Positions 36,471-45,500 of a DNA stretch of 64,000 bases are shown piece by piece. Each line of letters opens with the position of its first letter. Position 1 is the stretch's first letter. This DNA is from Deltaproteobacteria bacterium. Lineage in GTDB: Bacteria > Myxococcota_A > UBA9042. The notes under the pieces are model-generated. The model saw nothing but the letters and a program-made list of their open reading frames with translations. It was not told the DNA's origin and did not search any database. The stretch is from positions 124,001 through 188,000 of the forward strand of contig JACKFC010000003.1 in NCBI GenBank assembly GCA_020632665.1. The letters run 5' to 3'. The position numbers were made by a program, and so were the translations under genes.

Positions 36471-37841
36471 ATGGCACAGCGCACGTCCTCCCTGGTCGTC
36501 CTCGCTCTGGGCCTCGTCCTCGGCGGCTGCAATTTCGGGCCGTTCGCATTCGAGCGCCCAGTCCTGCCGCCCCTCGGCTACGAGACCGACGAGGTCGCCT
36601 GCTCCGATCTGCTCGACAACGACAGCGACGGCCTGATCGACTGCGAGGATCCAGATTGCTATCCGACCTCCGGCCAATGCGGCGAGATCGTGCCTGACCC
36701 GCCGTTCTGGGAGCCGGAGAACAACTACGCCGCATGCCTCGACCAGATCGACAACGACGACGACGGCCAGTTCGACTGCGGCGATCGCAAATGTCAGACG
36801 ATCGCGGAGCTCTGCTGCTCCCGCGAGTTCAGCGACAAGGCGTGCAGCGACGGCATCGACAACGACCAGAACGGCTACACCGACTGCCTCGATTTCGGCT
36901 GCCGCAACGGCCTCTTCGTCAGCGTCTGCGTCGAGGATACCGCCGACCTCTGCGGCAACGGCAAAGACGACGACGGTGACGGCTACACCGATTGCCTCGA
37001 CCGGGACTGCCAATCGCAAGAGGCGTGTGCTGCGCCCAAGGCCGGTGGCAAGGACGGTCCCGAAGATACGCTCGAGGCTTGCTCGGACGGCTACGACAAC
37101 GACGGCAACGGCTACGTCGACTGCAAGGACTTCTCTTGCAGCAAGTCCGACGACGCGGCCATCAAGGAACTCTGCGCCAACCCGCCGAAGGAAGAGAGCC
37201 TGCAGGCATGCAGCAACGGCAAGGACGACGATGGCAACGGCTACATCGACTGCAATGACTTCTCCTGCAGCAAATCCTCCGACCAGGCGGTGCTCGACCA
37301 CTGTGCCAACCTGCCGACCGAGGATACGGTCGAGAAGTGCAGCAACGGCAAGGACGACGACGGCAACGGCTACATCGACTGCAACGACTTCTCCTGCAGC
37401 AAGGCGAGCGATCCCGCGGTCGTCACCATGTGCGCCGAAAAGCAGGAAGCCACCAAGGCGCAATGCTCCGACGGCATCGACAACGACGGTGACGGCTTCG
37501 TCGACTGCAACGACTACTCCTGCAGCGGTTCCTCCGACCAGGGCGCGCTCGACTACTGCAAGTCGATCGCCGAGGACACGTGGGACAAGTGCAAAGACGG
37601 CCTCGACAACGACGGAGACGGCTATGCCGACTGCGCCGATCGCTCGTGCCGCGACGCGACGCCGGTCGGCGGCAAGGCTCCGTGTCAGGAGAGCGTCGGC
37701 GCCACCGATAGCTTCATCAACGCCAACTGCAGCGATGGTGAAGACAACGACGGCGACGGCTTCGTCGACTGCGACGACTGGGATTGCGCGTGGAATCCGC
37801 GCGTGACGGTCTGCGACGGCAAGAAGAAGGTCTGCGAGTAG
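36471..37841 (+). CDS. Lipoprotein made of ten Asp/Cys DNDGDG repeats
   Basis: A 456-residue lipoprotein (GGC, Cys20). Ten units of the form C-x2-G-x-D-[ND]-D-x-[DN]-G-x2-D-C-x-D-x2-C cover residues 44 to the end, separated by linkers of 15-30 residues. Each unit contains a DxDxDGxxD loop like the calcium loops of thrombospondin type 3 repeats, plus three Cys. The protein is therefore probably an extended, Ca-binding, disulfide-stabilised surface rod. Units 5-7 are nearly identical and tandem at 129-nt spacing. The following barrel gene starts 20 bp downstream and carries three of the same units. The role is inferred (adhesion or receptor stalk). Confidence 0.85.
   Translation: MAQRTSSLVVLALGLVLGGCNFGPFAFERPVLPPLGYETDEVACSDLLDNDSDGLIDCEDPDCYPTSGQCGEIVPDPPFWEPENNYAACLDQIDNDDDGQFDCGDRKCQTIAELCCSREFSDKACSDGIDNDQNGYTDCLDFGCRNGLFVSVCVEDTADLCGNGKDDDGDGYTDCLDRDCQSQEACAAPKAGGKDGPEDTLEACSDGYDNDGNGYVDCKDFSCSKSDDAAIKELCANPPKEESLQACSNGKDDDGNGYIDCNDFSCSKSSDQAVLDHCANLPTEDTVEKCSNGKDDDGNGYIDCNDFSCSKASDPAVVTMCAEKQEATKAQCSDGIDNDGDGFVDCNDYSCSGSSDQGALDYCKSIAEDTWDKCKDGLDNDGDGYADCADRSCRDATPVGGKAPCQESVGATDSFINANCSDGEDNDGDGFVDCDDWDCAWNPRVTVCDGKKKVCE
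37080..37463 (+). repeat. Tandem 129-nt coding repeats
   Basis: Three successive copies begin at 37080, 37209 and 37338; the last is shortened to 126 nt before the next related unit at 37464. Units two and three share long identical stretches around the Cys/Asp motif. The pattern points to recent in-frame duplication. Confidence 0.8.
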
Positions 37842-37861
37842 CAGGAAGAGGGGAGTCCGTG

Positions 37862-39496
37862 ATGAGGAAGTTGTACTTCGCCCTGGTCGTGCTCTTGCTG
37901 CCGACCGCGCTGGTCGCCCAACCCCGACCGGACGGTGCCGGCGCGAGCGCGCCGAGCGCCGCGCCTGCCGCTGCGCCCACGGCCGAGCCCGACAAGGCCG
38001 AGCCGGCCACAGCGCCCGCGCGTCCGACCAAGGAGACCATCTGCAACGATCGTCGCGACGACGACGGCGATCAGATGGTCGATTGCGCCGATTCCGACTG
38101 CAAGGATGCAGCGAATTGCCAGCCGGGCCAGGGCACCGAGCGGAGCAACAAGGATTGCTCGGACTGGATCGACAACGACGGCGACGGCGCCATCGACTGC
38201 GACGATTCGGACTGCGAAGGTCCTGGCGTCACGGTCTGCAAGGGCAGTTGGCAGGGCAGCATGGACGGCACCGGCTCTGCGGGTACAGCCGCGGGCAGTG
38301 ACGAGGCGCCGGAGCTCCGCGAGGGGATGTCGGTCGAAGACCTCATCGGCAAGGGCGACGACAAGGACGGCGAGCGCAACGACCAGGTCTGCTCGGACGG
38401 CGTCGACAACGACGGCGACGGCCGCATCGACTGCGCCGACTTCGGCTGCCGCTTCGATCCCAGCGTCACCGTCTGCCGCGGCAACCCGGGCATGCGCTTC
38501 TCGGTCGTCGCGGGCATCGCGCAAGACTACAACATCAAGAGCTACCGCGACGGCGACGGCACGATGGACACGCGGTTCTCCCGCATCCAGCTGCGTTCGT
38601 TCGGTCCGATCCCGATGTTGCAGAACTCGTTCTACCTGCTCTCGATGCGCGCCGAGAAGACGCCGCGCCTCACGTTCGCGATGTTCCAGCTGCCGCTCGG
38701 TAGCCATGGTCACTACCTGAATATCAACTCCGGTGGCGGCGGCCTCTCCTCGGCGCTGATCCTGTCGACCGGCAAGCAGCTGCTGCTCGACCCGGCCTAC
38801 TACGTCTACTCGGCGTTCGAGCAGGGCAACGGCGCCAGCTTCGAGCTCGGCGGTCCGCTGCTCGACGGCCGCCTCGGTTACCGTGCCTTCGTCGCTGGTG
38901 GCTCGGGTCGGAGCTCGGGCAACGTCGGTGGCCGCTACTTCACCTATGGGAACAACAACTACACCTACACCGTCGGCGGTCAGCTCTCGGTCAACATCAT
39001 CGGCATGTTCTCGCGCTTCGATACGCCCTTCCTCTACACCCCGGTGCCGACCACGCTCGGGTTCGCCATCGGCGCGAAATACGACCAACGGGCGCAGGAG
39101 CGCTACCCGGCCGCCAACGTCTCGGCCGTCTTCCGTTGGAGCCGATTCGTGCTGCTCGCCGAGAACTACAGCAAGTGGGAACTCGAGTTCGAGTCGTTCC
39201 AGACGGCGTACGTCGTGCAGGTCGGCTACCTGCTGATCCCGAAGCGGCTGCTGCTCGCCGCGGACTTCGGCGCCTACCTCGCGGGTGAGATGAAGAATCC
39301 GCCGGCGATCCTGGAGACGGATCTGCGCAAGCAGCTCGACGAGCAGCAGTGGCGCGTCGCCGCCCACCTCTACGTGGTCCGCAATATCGGCCTGTTGAGC
39401 CTGCTCTACACCAATCGCGCGGTCGCCAACACCGACAAGGCGCTGCCCGCCAACGTCGAGCAGACCGTGCGGCTCGAAGCGCAATACCGCTTCTAG
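37862..39496 (+). CDS. Outer-membrane beta-barrel with three N-terminal DNDGDG repeats
   Basis: A 544-residue protein with a signal peptide ending ALVAQ. An Ala/Pro linker follows, then three repeats of the neighbouring lipoprotein type (ICNDRRDDDGDQMVDC, DCSDWIDNDGDGAIDC, VCSDGVDNDGDGRIDC). From about residue 200 the chain is a series of amphipathic strands with aromatic girdles. It ends QYRF, the terminal-Phe signature for BAM insertion, so it is a porin-like barrel. The shared repeat and 20-bp spacing tie it to the lipoprotein upstream; the two may assemble through calcium-dependent contacts. GAGGGGAG precedes the ATG. No transport substrate can be named. Confidence 0.85.
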   Translation: MRKLYFALVVLLLPTALVAQPRPDGAGASAPSAAPAAAPTAEPDKAEPATAPARPTKETICNDRRDDDGDQMVDCADSDCKDAANCQPGQGTERSNKDCSDWIDNDGDGAIDCDDSDCEGPGVTVCKGSWQGSMDGTGSAGTAAGSDEAPELREGMSVEDLIGKGDDKDGERNDQVCSDGVDNDGDGRIDCADFGCRFDPSVTVCRGNPGMRFSVVAGIAQDYNIKSYRDGDGTMDTRFSRIQLRSFGPIPMLQNSFYLLSMRAEKTPRLTFAMFQLPLGSHGHYLNINSGGGGLSSALILSTGKQLLLDPAYYVYSAFEQGNGASFELGGPLLDGRLGYRAFVAGGSGRSSGNVGGRYFTYGNNNYTYTVGGQLSVNIIGMFSRFDTPFLYTPVPTTLGFAIGAKYDQRAQERYPAANVSAVFRWSRFVLLAENYSKWELEFESFQTAYVVQVGYLLIPKRLLLAADFGAYLAGEMKNPPAILETDLRKQLDEQQWRVAAHLYVVRNIGLLSLLYTNRAVANTDKALPANVEQTVRLEAQYRF

Positions 39497-39637
39497 TCCG
39501 GCTCCGCTTCCCGCCCAGCAACGGCATTCGTTCCGCACCGCGTTGCGGCTGGCGATTCGCCAGGCACGAGCGACGCATTTTCCGCTTCCCGACGATCATC
39601 CTTCCAGGGCCCATGGCGGTCGCTGGGAGAGTCGATC

Positions 39638-42145
39638 GTGCGCGGACGAGCCGAACCCCTCGCAGGTGCGCTCTGGAGCGCCGCCGCCGTCGCACTGGCC
39701 GCGGGCGGTGTCGCCTTCGACTGCGCCGACACCGCGGAACGCGCGGCAGCGCGGGCCGTCGTGGGCCTGCTCTCGTGCGTCGCGGCGGCCGCGCTCGCCC
39801 GCCGGGGCCAGTCGCTGCTCGGGCCGGTCCTGGCCTTCGCCGGCTTGATGCTCATCGTGGCGGGACGTGCACCCGAACCGCCGCTGCTGCCGATCCCCGC
39901 CATCGATCGGCCTGGCCCGCGCCAGCTTGCCCGGGCGCAGCGGGTCGTCGTGACCGGCGCGCCGGAGTTGGCCCGGCGCGGCTGGCGGCTGCCCGTCCGC
40001 TGGCTGGCGAGCTGCGCTCCGGACCTCCGCGACTGCGTCTCGCGCGAATTCGACCTCGGCCTCTGGCTGCCGCCGGGCGAGCCGCCCCGCCCCGGCGCCG
40101 TGTTGCGCCTCGGTGTGCCCGTGCATCCCCTCGCCGTGCCCGCGAATCCAGGGTTCTCGGGCCTGCAGGCGGCGCTTCGGCGGCGCGGTGAAGCCGGCGC
40201 GCTGCGGGTTCGTTCGTACACACAGGTCGCGGTCGAACGCCCCGGGCAGACGACCATCGGCTATCGCCTCGCGACCCTCCGCGGCTGGTTGCGGCGACGC
40301 CTCGACCGCGGGCTGGCCCCAGACCACGCCGCGATCGTGCGCGGGTTGGCGCTCGGCGACCGCAGCGGCGTCGACGACGACCTCCGCGCGGCGCTGCAAG
40401 CCAGTGGCACGGCGCACGTCTTGGCAGTCTCCGGCGCGCACGTCGGGATCGTCGCCGCGATCGCGCTGTGGGCCCTGCGCTGGCTCTTGCTGCGCGCGCC
40501 CGCCGCGACGTTCCGCCTCGCTCCCCTGGCCGTCTGGCAGCTCCCTCTCGCGCTGGCCGTGGTCCTCGCCTACGTCGCGCTGGCCGGCGCTCCACAGAGC
40601 GCCCGCCGCGCCGCCGTGATGGCCGCGGCGGTGCTCTTCCTGCGGGCGGTCAGCCTGCGCAGCGACGCGCCAGAGACGCTGGGCTGGGCCTTCGTCCTGG
40701 CGCTGCTGGTCGACCCCGATGCGGTGGCCGACGTCGGCCTGCAGCTCTCCTGCCTCGGCGTCCTCGGCGCGCTGTGGGGGGCACGACGGACCCGTGGAAC
40801 GGCACCACCGTGGCAATGGCTGGGCGTCTCGCTGGCGGCGTGGGCGACCACCGCGGTCGTCGCCGTCCCGACCTTCGGCGCGTTGCCGTGGACAGCGCCG
40901 CTGGCGAATCTGCTGGTGGTCCCGCTCTTCGGCTTGGTGTTGTTGCCGCTCTCGCTCTTGGCGTTGGTCTTAGCCGTGCTCCCGGCTGCCGTCGCCGAGG
41001 TCGGGTTGGCCGGGCTCGACCTGGTGCTCGGCCTGGCCGTGGTGCCGCTGCAATGGCTCGCAGCGGCGCCGGATTGGCTCCTGCCGCAGCTCTTCGTTCC
41101 CGCGTCGAGTCGGTCCTGGCTCGGCGCGGTGCCGGTCCTGCTCCTGGCGGCGTGGTGGCTGGAGGGCGAGGTGGTGCGGCGCGGCGCCGGGGCGGCGGCT
41201 GTGGTGTGTGCCGCGGTCGGGGCGTGGGTTTGGCCTGGGCCACCGCCGGAGGGGGAGGTCGACGTGGTCTTCCTCGACGTCGGTCACGGCGACGCGACGC
41301 TGCTGCGCTTCGCCGATGGCGCGACGATGTTGGTCGACGCCGGAGGCGAGGTCGGCGACGACGGCCGGGTCGGGGCGCGTGCGGTGGTGCCGGCGTTGCG
41401 CGCGTTGGGGATCGCGCGCATCGACGTGATGGTCGTCTCGCATCCCCATCCGGACCACGAGAACGGTTTGCTCGCCGTGGCGCGGGCGATGCCGGTCGGC
41501 AGCTTCTGGAGCAATGGTCAGCCCGGTGGAGGCCGCGAACACAAGGCGCTCGCGGCGCTGCTGCGCTCCCGAGGCGTCCCGCGGCAGGTCTTCGATCGCG
41601 ATGCGCCGCGGCGCTTCCGCTGGGCCGGGGCGCAGGTCGAGGTGCTGTGGCCGCGCGCGCCGACGCTGCCCTTCGATCCGGCCCTCTCGGCGAACGACAA
41701 CTCCCTCGTCCTACGGGTCCGCACCGCCGGTGCCAGCCTCCTGCTGGCTGGCGACGTCGAGGCCCCCGCCGAGGCACGGCTGATCGCGACGGGGCAGGAC
41801 CTATACGCCGACGTGCTCAAGGTGCCGCACCACGGCAGCAAGACTTCGAGCACGGTCGGCTTCTTGCGGCGGGTCGCGCCGCGGCTGGCCGTAGCTGGCG
41901 CGCGGCCGTGGGGCCCGCTGCCCTTTCCGGACCAGATCATCGACGCGCGCTACGCAGCGCACGGGATCCCGCTGCGGACCACGAGCGCGGGCGCGGTGCA
42001 CCTTCGGCTCGGCCGCGACGGTTGGACGGCGCGTCAGGCTTCGGCGTTCTGGTCGGGTTCGCGCAGCAGCCGCAGCGCCGCCAACGCAGCGAAGAAGGTC
42101 AGCAGCGAGAGCGTGAGGCCGAGCATCCAGCCGGGGGGCACGTAG
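39638..42145 (+). CDS. comEC: ComEC/Rec2-family DNA uptake channel
   Basis: An 835-residue polytopic membrane protein. The competence domain occupies about 215-470 with ASGTAHVLAVSGAHVGIVAAIALWAL, the hallmark of ComEC. A C-terminal metallo-beta-lactamase-like domain from about residue 540 has VVSHPHPDHENG (His602, His604, Asp606, His607), NDNSLVLRV, LLAGDVE and KVPHHGSKTSS, as in ComEC proteins with an active nuclease-like domain. It carries single-stranded DNA across the inner membrane in natural transformation. The GTG at 39638 follows GGGAGAG. The end overlaps the convergent YfhO-like gene by 112 bp. No comEA or comF is adjacent. Confidence 0.95.
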   Translation: MRGRAEPLAGALWSAAAVALAAGGVAFDCADTAERAAARAVVGLLSCVAAAALARRGQSLLGPVLAFAGLMLIVAGRAPEPPLLPIPAIDRPGPRQLARAQRVVVTGAPELARRGWRLPVRWLASCAPDLRDCVSREFDLGLWLPPGEPPRPGAVLRLGVPVHPLAVPANPGFSGLQAALRRRGEAGALRVRSYTQVAVERPGQTTIGYRLATLRGWLRRRLDRGLAPDHAAIVRGLALGDRSGVDDDLRAALQASGTAHVLAVSGAHVGIVAAIALWALRWLLLRAPAATFRLAPLAVWQLPLALAVVLAYVALAGAPQSARRAAVMAAAVLFLRAVSLRSDAPETLGWAFVLALLVDPDAVADVGLQLSCLGVLGALWGARRTRGTAPPWQWLGVSLAAWATTAVVAVPTFGALPWTAPLANLLVVPLFGLVLLPLSLLALVLAVLPAAVAEVGLAGLDLVLGLAVVPLQWLAAAPDWLLPQLFVPASSRSWLGAVPVLLLAAWWLEGEVVRRGAGAAAVVCAAVGAWVWPGPPPEGEVDVVFLDVGHGDATLLRFADGATMLVDAGGEVGDDGRVGARAVVPALRALGIARIDVMVVSHPHPDHENGLLAVARAMPVGSFWSNGQPGGGREHKALAALLRSRGVPRQVFDRDAPRRFRWAGAQVEVLWPRAPTLPFDPALSANDNSLVLRVRTAGASLLLAGDVEAPAEARLIATGQDLYADVLKVPHHGSKTSSTVGFLRRVAPRLAVAGARPWGPLPFPDQIIDARYAAHGIPLRTTSAGAVHLRLGRDGWTARQASAFWSGSRSSRSAANAAKKVSSESVRPSIQPGGT

Positions 42146-44349
42146 CGCATGCGCACGTGGTGCGCACCCGCAGGCACCTCGACGCCGCGGAACAGCCCGT
42201 CGACCAAGACCCAGGGGGCGGGAGCGCCGTCGACTTCCGCCTGCCAGCCTACCGTCAGCACGTCGCGGACCACCAAGAGGCCGGGACTGGCGACGCTGAC
42301 GTCGAAGCCTTGCTCGGCGTTGTGGGCGAGGGTTGAGACGACGCTGTCGCCGCTGGCGCGCGGTTTGGCGGCGACCGGGCGGTCGACCAAGACGGTGTCG
42401 CGGCCGAGGCGCCCGAGCCGAACCAACGCCTCGCTGCGGTCGGCGACGACCTCGGTGCGCTCGGCCAGCGCGACCCGCGGCAGCGCGCTCGGGCTGCGCA
42501 TGAGCTGAAACGTCCCGCGTTCGCCCACGCCTCGCCATCCCGGGAAAGCGCCGAGGGTCGGGCGATCCCGTCCGTCGACCAGCAGATGGTTGACGGCCAT
42601 GCGATCGAGCCACGGCGAAGCGCGACGAATCTGCAGGTTGACCTGGTAGCGGTCGATGGGGCGGCCGTTGGCGAGGTTGCCGAAGCGGTTGCTCCACAGC
42701 GGCATCGCGGTCTCGTAGCCGCCGGCTCCGCGAAGCCCCGCTCCTCCAGGGCGATTGGCATGGCGCAGGCGCGGCGCCGTCACCACGCGCCCGGTGCCGA
42801 CCGCCTCGCGCAGCCAATCCGTGGTCGCATCGTCCCAACCAACGCGCTCGACGGGCCATTGCCGCTCGGCGGGCTGCACGATCCGGCCCAGCTCGACGCC
42901 GTCCCACACGCATGAGGCGAGCAGGGCGAGCAGCAGCCACGACTGTTGCGGCCGTCCGCGAAAGGCCCACCACGCGGTCAGCGCTGCGATCGCCGCGCCG
43001 AGCGCCAACCGGCCACCCGTCGCGCCCTCCGCCGCAGCGCGAGCCGCGGCATCGGCACGACGACCGAAGGCCTCGGCGTAGAGCCCAGAGCCGTCGGCAT
43101 CGAGGCCGAACGCCATGGCCAGCAACGCCAGCGCCCACACCCCGGGGAGCAGCGCGCCGAGCTTGCGCTTGTCCGGCGTCGACCCAGGCATGAGCGCCGG
43201 GATCGCGGCGACGGCCACCAGGACCGTCACGCCGGCCCACCAGCGCGAGGGGACGCGGAAGGCGTCGAGCCCCGGGACGACGTCGAGCAGCGCCTGCAGC
43301 AGCGGCAGGTTGCGCCCGGGCACCAGCAGCGAGAGCATGACCATCGCGCCGAGCAGCCACAGGCCTCGTCGACCGAGCTGCGCGACGCCGACGAGCGCCA
43401 GCGCCACCGCTGCGGGCGAAATGGCGCCGACCGCCTCGTGCCAGGAGAAGCTGCTCAGCCGCGCCTCGGGTGGGCCGAATGCGAGCGGTGCCGGTCCGGT
43501 GAGCAAGGCCGCGACGGGCGGCGAGAACGAGAGCGCCAACGGCTCCGATCCGGCGAGGCTGCGGTTCAGCTCGGGCGCCAACTCCGCAACCGGCAGCCAT
43601 TGCGCCGCGGAGAGACCGAGGCCGACCAGGGTGCAGACCGTGCCGACGACCACGGTACCGAGCCGTCCCGCAGTCGTGTGATGTGCCAACGCGACGAACG
43701 CCAAGGCGACCCCCGCGATGTAGACCAGCTGCGGATGTCCCGCGAGCAGGCAGAGCGCCATCGGCACGCCGGCGAGGACGGCGCGCCGCGCGCGCACACG
43801 CAAGGCCAAGTCCGGTCGCATCGCCCAGAGCGTCGTCGCAGCCCACCAGGGAACGTAGGCCCAGACGGCGAGAAACGAGAGGTGACCGGCGTAGACGTGG
43901 CCCCACGTGACGCCGGCACCGGCGAAGATCGCCGCGCTCGTCACCGCAGCAGGGGACGGCTGCAGCCAGCGACGCGGCCCGGCGGCGCCGCTCAGGACGT
44001 TGCCGAGGGCCGCCGCGCCGAGGACCAGCACGACGCCTCGCAGGGCGCGGTCGAGGTCGATCGCGATCGACGCCGGCAGCGGCAGGCTGAGCCAGGTGAT
44101 CGGGTCGAGGACGCCGTGTTGCCAGGCCGCGAAGAGCGGCACGCCACCGAGCACGCCCTCGTTCCAGAACGGAAACTCGAAGTCGAAGAGCAGCCGCCGT
44201 AGCAGCGCCCGCGCCGGGTATTGGTAGCTGAAGAGGTCGGTGCCGTTGCCGATATAGACCCCTTCGCGCAGCAGCGGCAAGGCGAAGAGCCCCGCGAGCA
44301 CGAGAAGGGCCGCGCCGGCTGCCCAGGGCACGACGCGGTCGCGCGTCAT
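42034..44349 (-). CDS. YfhO-like polytopic membrane protein
   Basis: A 771-residue protein with 12 or more membrane helices. It opens with the exported loop containing GNGTDLFSYQYPARALLRRLL and a long extracytoplasmic C-terminal part ends in a last helix. The FPFWNEGVLGGVPLFA segment and the VGWQAEVDG...PWVLVDGLFRGVEVPAGAHHVRMRYVPPGW ending match the YfhO family of GT-C-like glycosyltransferases, linked in Firmicutes to teichoic-acid glycosylation. In a Gram-negative the acceptor is unknown. The ATG at 44349 overlaps the ArsA-like stop by 4 bp. The 112-bp tail overlap with comEC is unusual. Confidence 0.85.
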   Translation of the reverse strand: MTRDRVVPWAAGAALLVLAGLFALPLLREGVYIGNGTDLFSYQYPARALLRRLLFDFEFPFWNEGVLGGVPLFAAWQHGVLDPITWLSLPLPASIAIDLDRALRGVVLVLGAAALGNVLSGAAGPRRWLQPSPAAVTSAAIFAGAGVTWGHVYAGHLSFLAVWAYVPWWAATTLWAMRPDLALRVRARRAVLAGVPMALCLLAGHPQLVYIAGVALAFVALAHHTTAGRLGTVVVGTVCTLVGLGLSAAQWLPVAELAPELNRSLAGSEPLALSFSPPVAALLTGPAPLAFGPPEARLSSFSWHEAVGAISPAAVALALVGVAQLGRRGLWLLGAMVMLSLLVPGRNLPLLQALLDVVPGLDAFRVPSRWWAGVTVLVAVAAIPALMPGSTPDKRKLGALLPGVWALALLAMAFGLDADGSGLYAEAFGRRADAAARAAAEGATGGRLALGAAIAALTAWWAFRGRPQQSWLLLALLASCVWDGVELGRIVQPAERQWPVERVGWDDATTDWLREAVGTGRVVTAPRLRHANRPGGAGLRGAGGYETAMPLWSNRFGNLANGRPIDRYQVNLQIRRASPWLDRMAVNHLLVDGRDRPTLGAFPGWRGVGERGTFQLMRSPSALPRVALAERTEVVADRSEALVRLGRLGRDTVLVDRPVAAKPRASGDSVVSTLAHNAEQGFDVSVASPGLLVVRDVLTVGWQAEVDGAPAPWVLVDGLFRGVEVPAGAHHVRMRYVPPGWMLGLTLSLLTFFAALAALRLLREPDQNAEA

Positions 44350-45500
44350 GGCGTCGGCTCCAAGAGCATCGACGCGAGGGCGTCCAACTCGCCGAGGTCT
44401 GCCGGTTCGTCGGAGCGGCGCGGCAGGCGACGGGTCCAGCACCGGCCACCGATGGCGGTCTCGAGCGCTGTGGCGAAGTCGCGGTCGGCGAGCGCGAGTT
44501 GGGCCATGGTCGCCGCAGCAGTCGCGATGGCAGTCCGCGCGCTTTGTTCCGGAACGTCTGCCGCGATCGTGGCCGCGATCGCCGCGCTGTCGGCGCCACA
44601 GGCCGGATCGGCGGCGCTGCAGCGGTTGACGATCCAGCCTGCGACTTCCATCTGCTCGTCACGTAGCCGACTGGCGAGGAAGAGCCCCTCGTCGCGCGAC
44701 GTCTCGTCGGTCGCCGAGATGACGAGGAAGCTCGTCTCGGCGCCTCGCAGCAGCGCCATGACGTCGCGCGCTCGGTCGACGAAGCCGTCGAAGGTCTCGG
44801 AGAACGAGGCGAAGAAGCCCAGCAGGTCGTGGAAGGCCTCGACGCTGGTGAAGCGGCCGAGGCCACGCATCATCAGCGAGCTCGGCGCGAAGAGCCCCGA
44901 AGCGACGTGCCCGCCGGCCGAGAAGGGACGGAGCAGGAGGCGGAACGAGCGTGAGTCGAAGAGCTCGATCATCCGCCGTGGCGCGTCGAGGAAGTCGAGC
45001 GCGTGGGCAGAGGGCGGGGTATCGAGGATGACGACGTCGTAGCCGCCGTCGGTGACCACCTCGTACAGCCGCATCATCGCCATGTATTCCTGCGAGCCGG
45101 CCAGGGCGGTCGAGGCGGTCTGGTAGAAGGGGCTGGCCATGATCGCTTCTGCCCGCTCGGCGGAAGAGGCGTAGCGCCGCACCGCCCGGTCGAAGGTCCG
45201 CTTCACGTCGAGCATCGCCACGTCGAGCGGCGTCGCGGCGTCGCAGCCGGCGTTGCGGAGTTGCTCGATCGAGAGGGTCTGCACGTCCTCGTCCAGCGCG
45301 CGCAGGCCCAGGGCGTTCGCCAAGCGTCTCGCCGGGTCGACCGTCAGCACCAGGGCGCGGCGACCCTGCCGGGCCGCAGCCACACCCAGGGCAGCCGAAA
45401 GCGTCGTCTTGCCGACCCCTCCGGCACCGACCACGACGATGATTTGCCGGGCCTGCAGGAGTTGCCCGAGACGACCGGTGCGTGCCGCGTCCGCCGGCAT
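44346..45500 (-). CDS. ArsA/GET3-family ATPase
   Basis: A 384-residue P-loop ATPase. The deviant Walker A is GAGGVGKTT (25-33), with TVDPARRLANAL and a switch II DTPPSAHALDFL, typical of ArsA/TRC40 proteins. The characteristic MDVKRTFD-like segment occurs as MLDVKRTFDRAV. Arsenite-binding cysteines are not arranged as in ArsA, and no arsB is nearby. A role in membrane-protein or cargo targeting like Get3, or an unknown one seen in Actinobacteria and Myxococcota homologues, is more likely. The start at 45500 shares its first base with the stop of the upstream barrel-like gene (TGATG), and the stop overlaps the YfhO-like start, so the three genes form one operon. Confidence 0.87.
   Translation of the reverse strand: MPADAARTGRLGQLLQARQIIVVVGAGGVGKTTLSAALGVAAARQGRRALVLTVDPARRLANALGLRALDEDVQTLSIEQLRNAGCDAATPLDVAMLDVKRTFDRAVRRYASSAERAEAIMASPFYQTASTALAGSQEYMAMMRLYEVVTDGGYDVVILDTPPSAHALDFLDAPRRMIELFDSRSFRLLLRPFSAGGHVASGLFAPSSLMMRGLGRFTSVEAFHDLLGFFASFSETFDGFVDRARDVMALLRGAETSFLVISATDETSRDEGLFLASRLRDEQMEVAGWIVNRCSAADPACGADSAAIAATIAADVPEQSARTAIATAAATMAQLALADRDFATALETAIGGRCWTRRLPRRSDEPADLGELDALASMLLEPTP

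Noticed and set aside
37080..37463. CRISPR-like array
   Set aside because: The repeats are in-frame coding units of a lipoprotein with 129-nt period and related spacers, not short repeats with unrelated spacers.
44346..45500. Arsenite-pump ATPase (arsA of an ars operon)
   Set aside because: The P-loop family fits, but no arsB, arsR or arsC is nearby and the arsenite-binding Cys arrangement is not visible.
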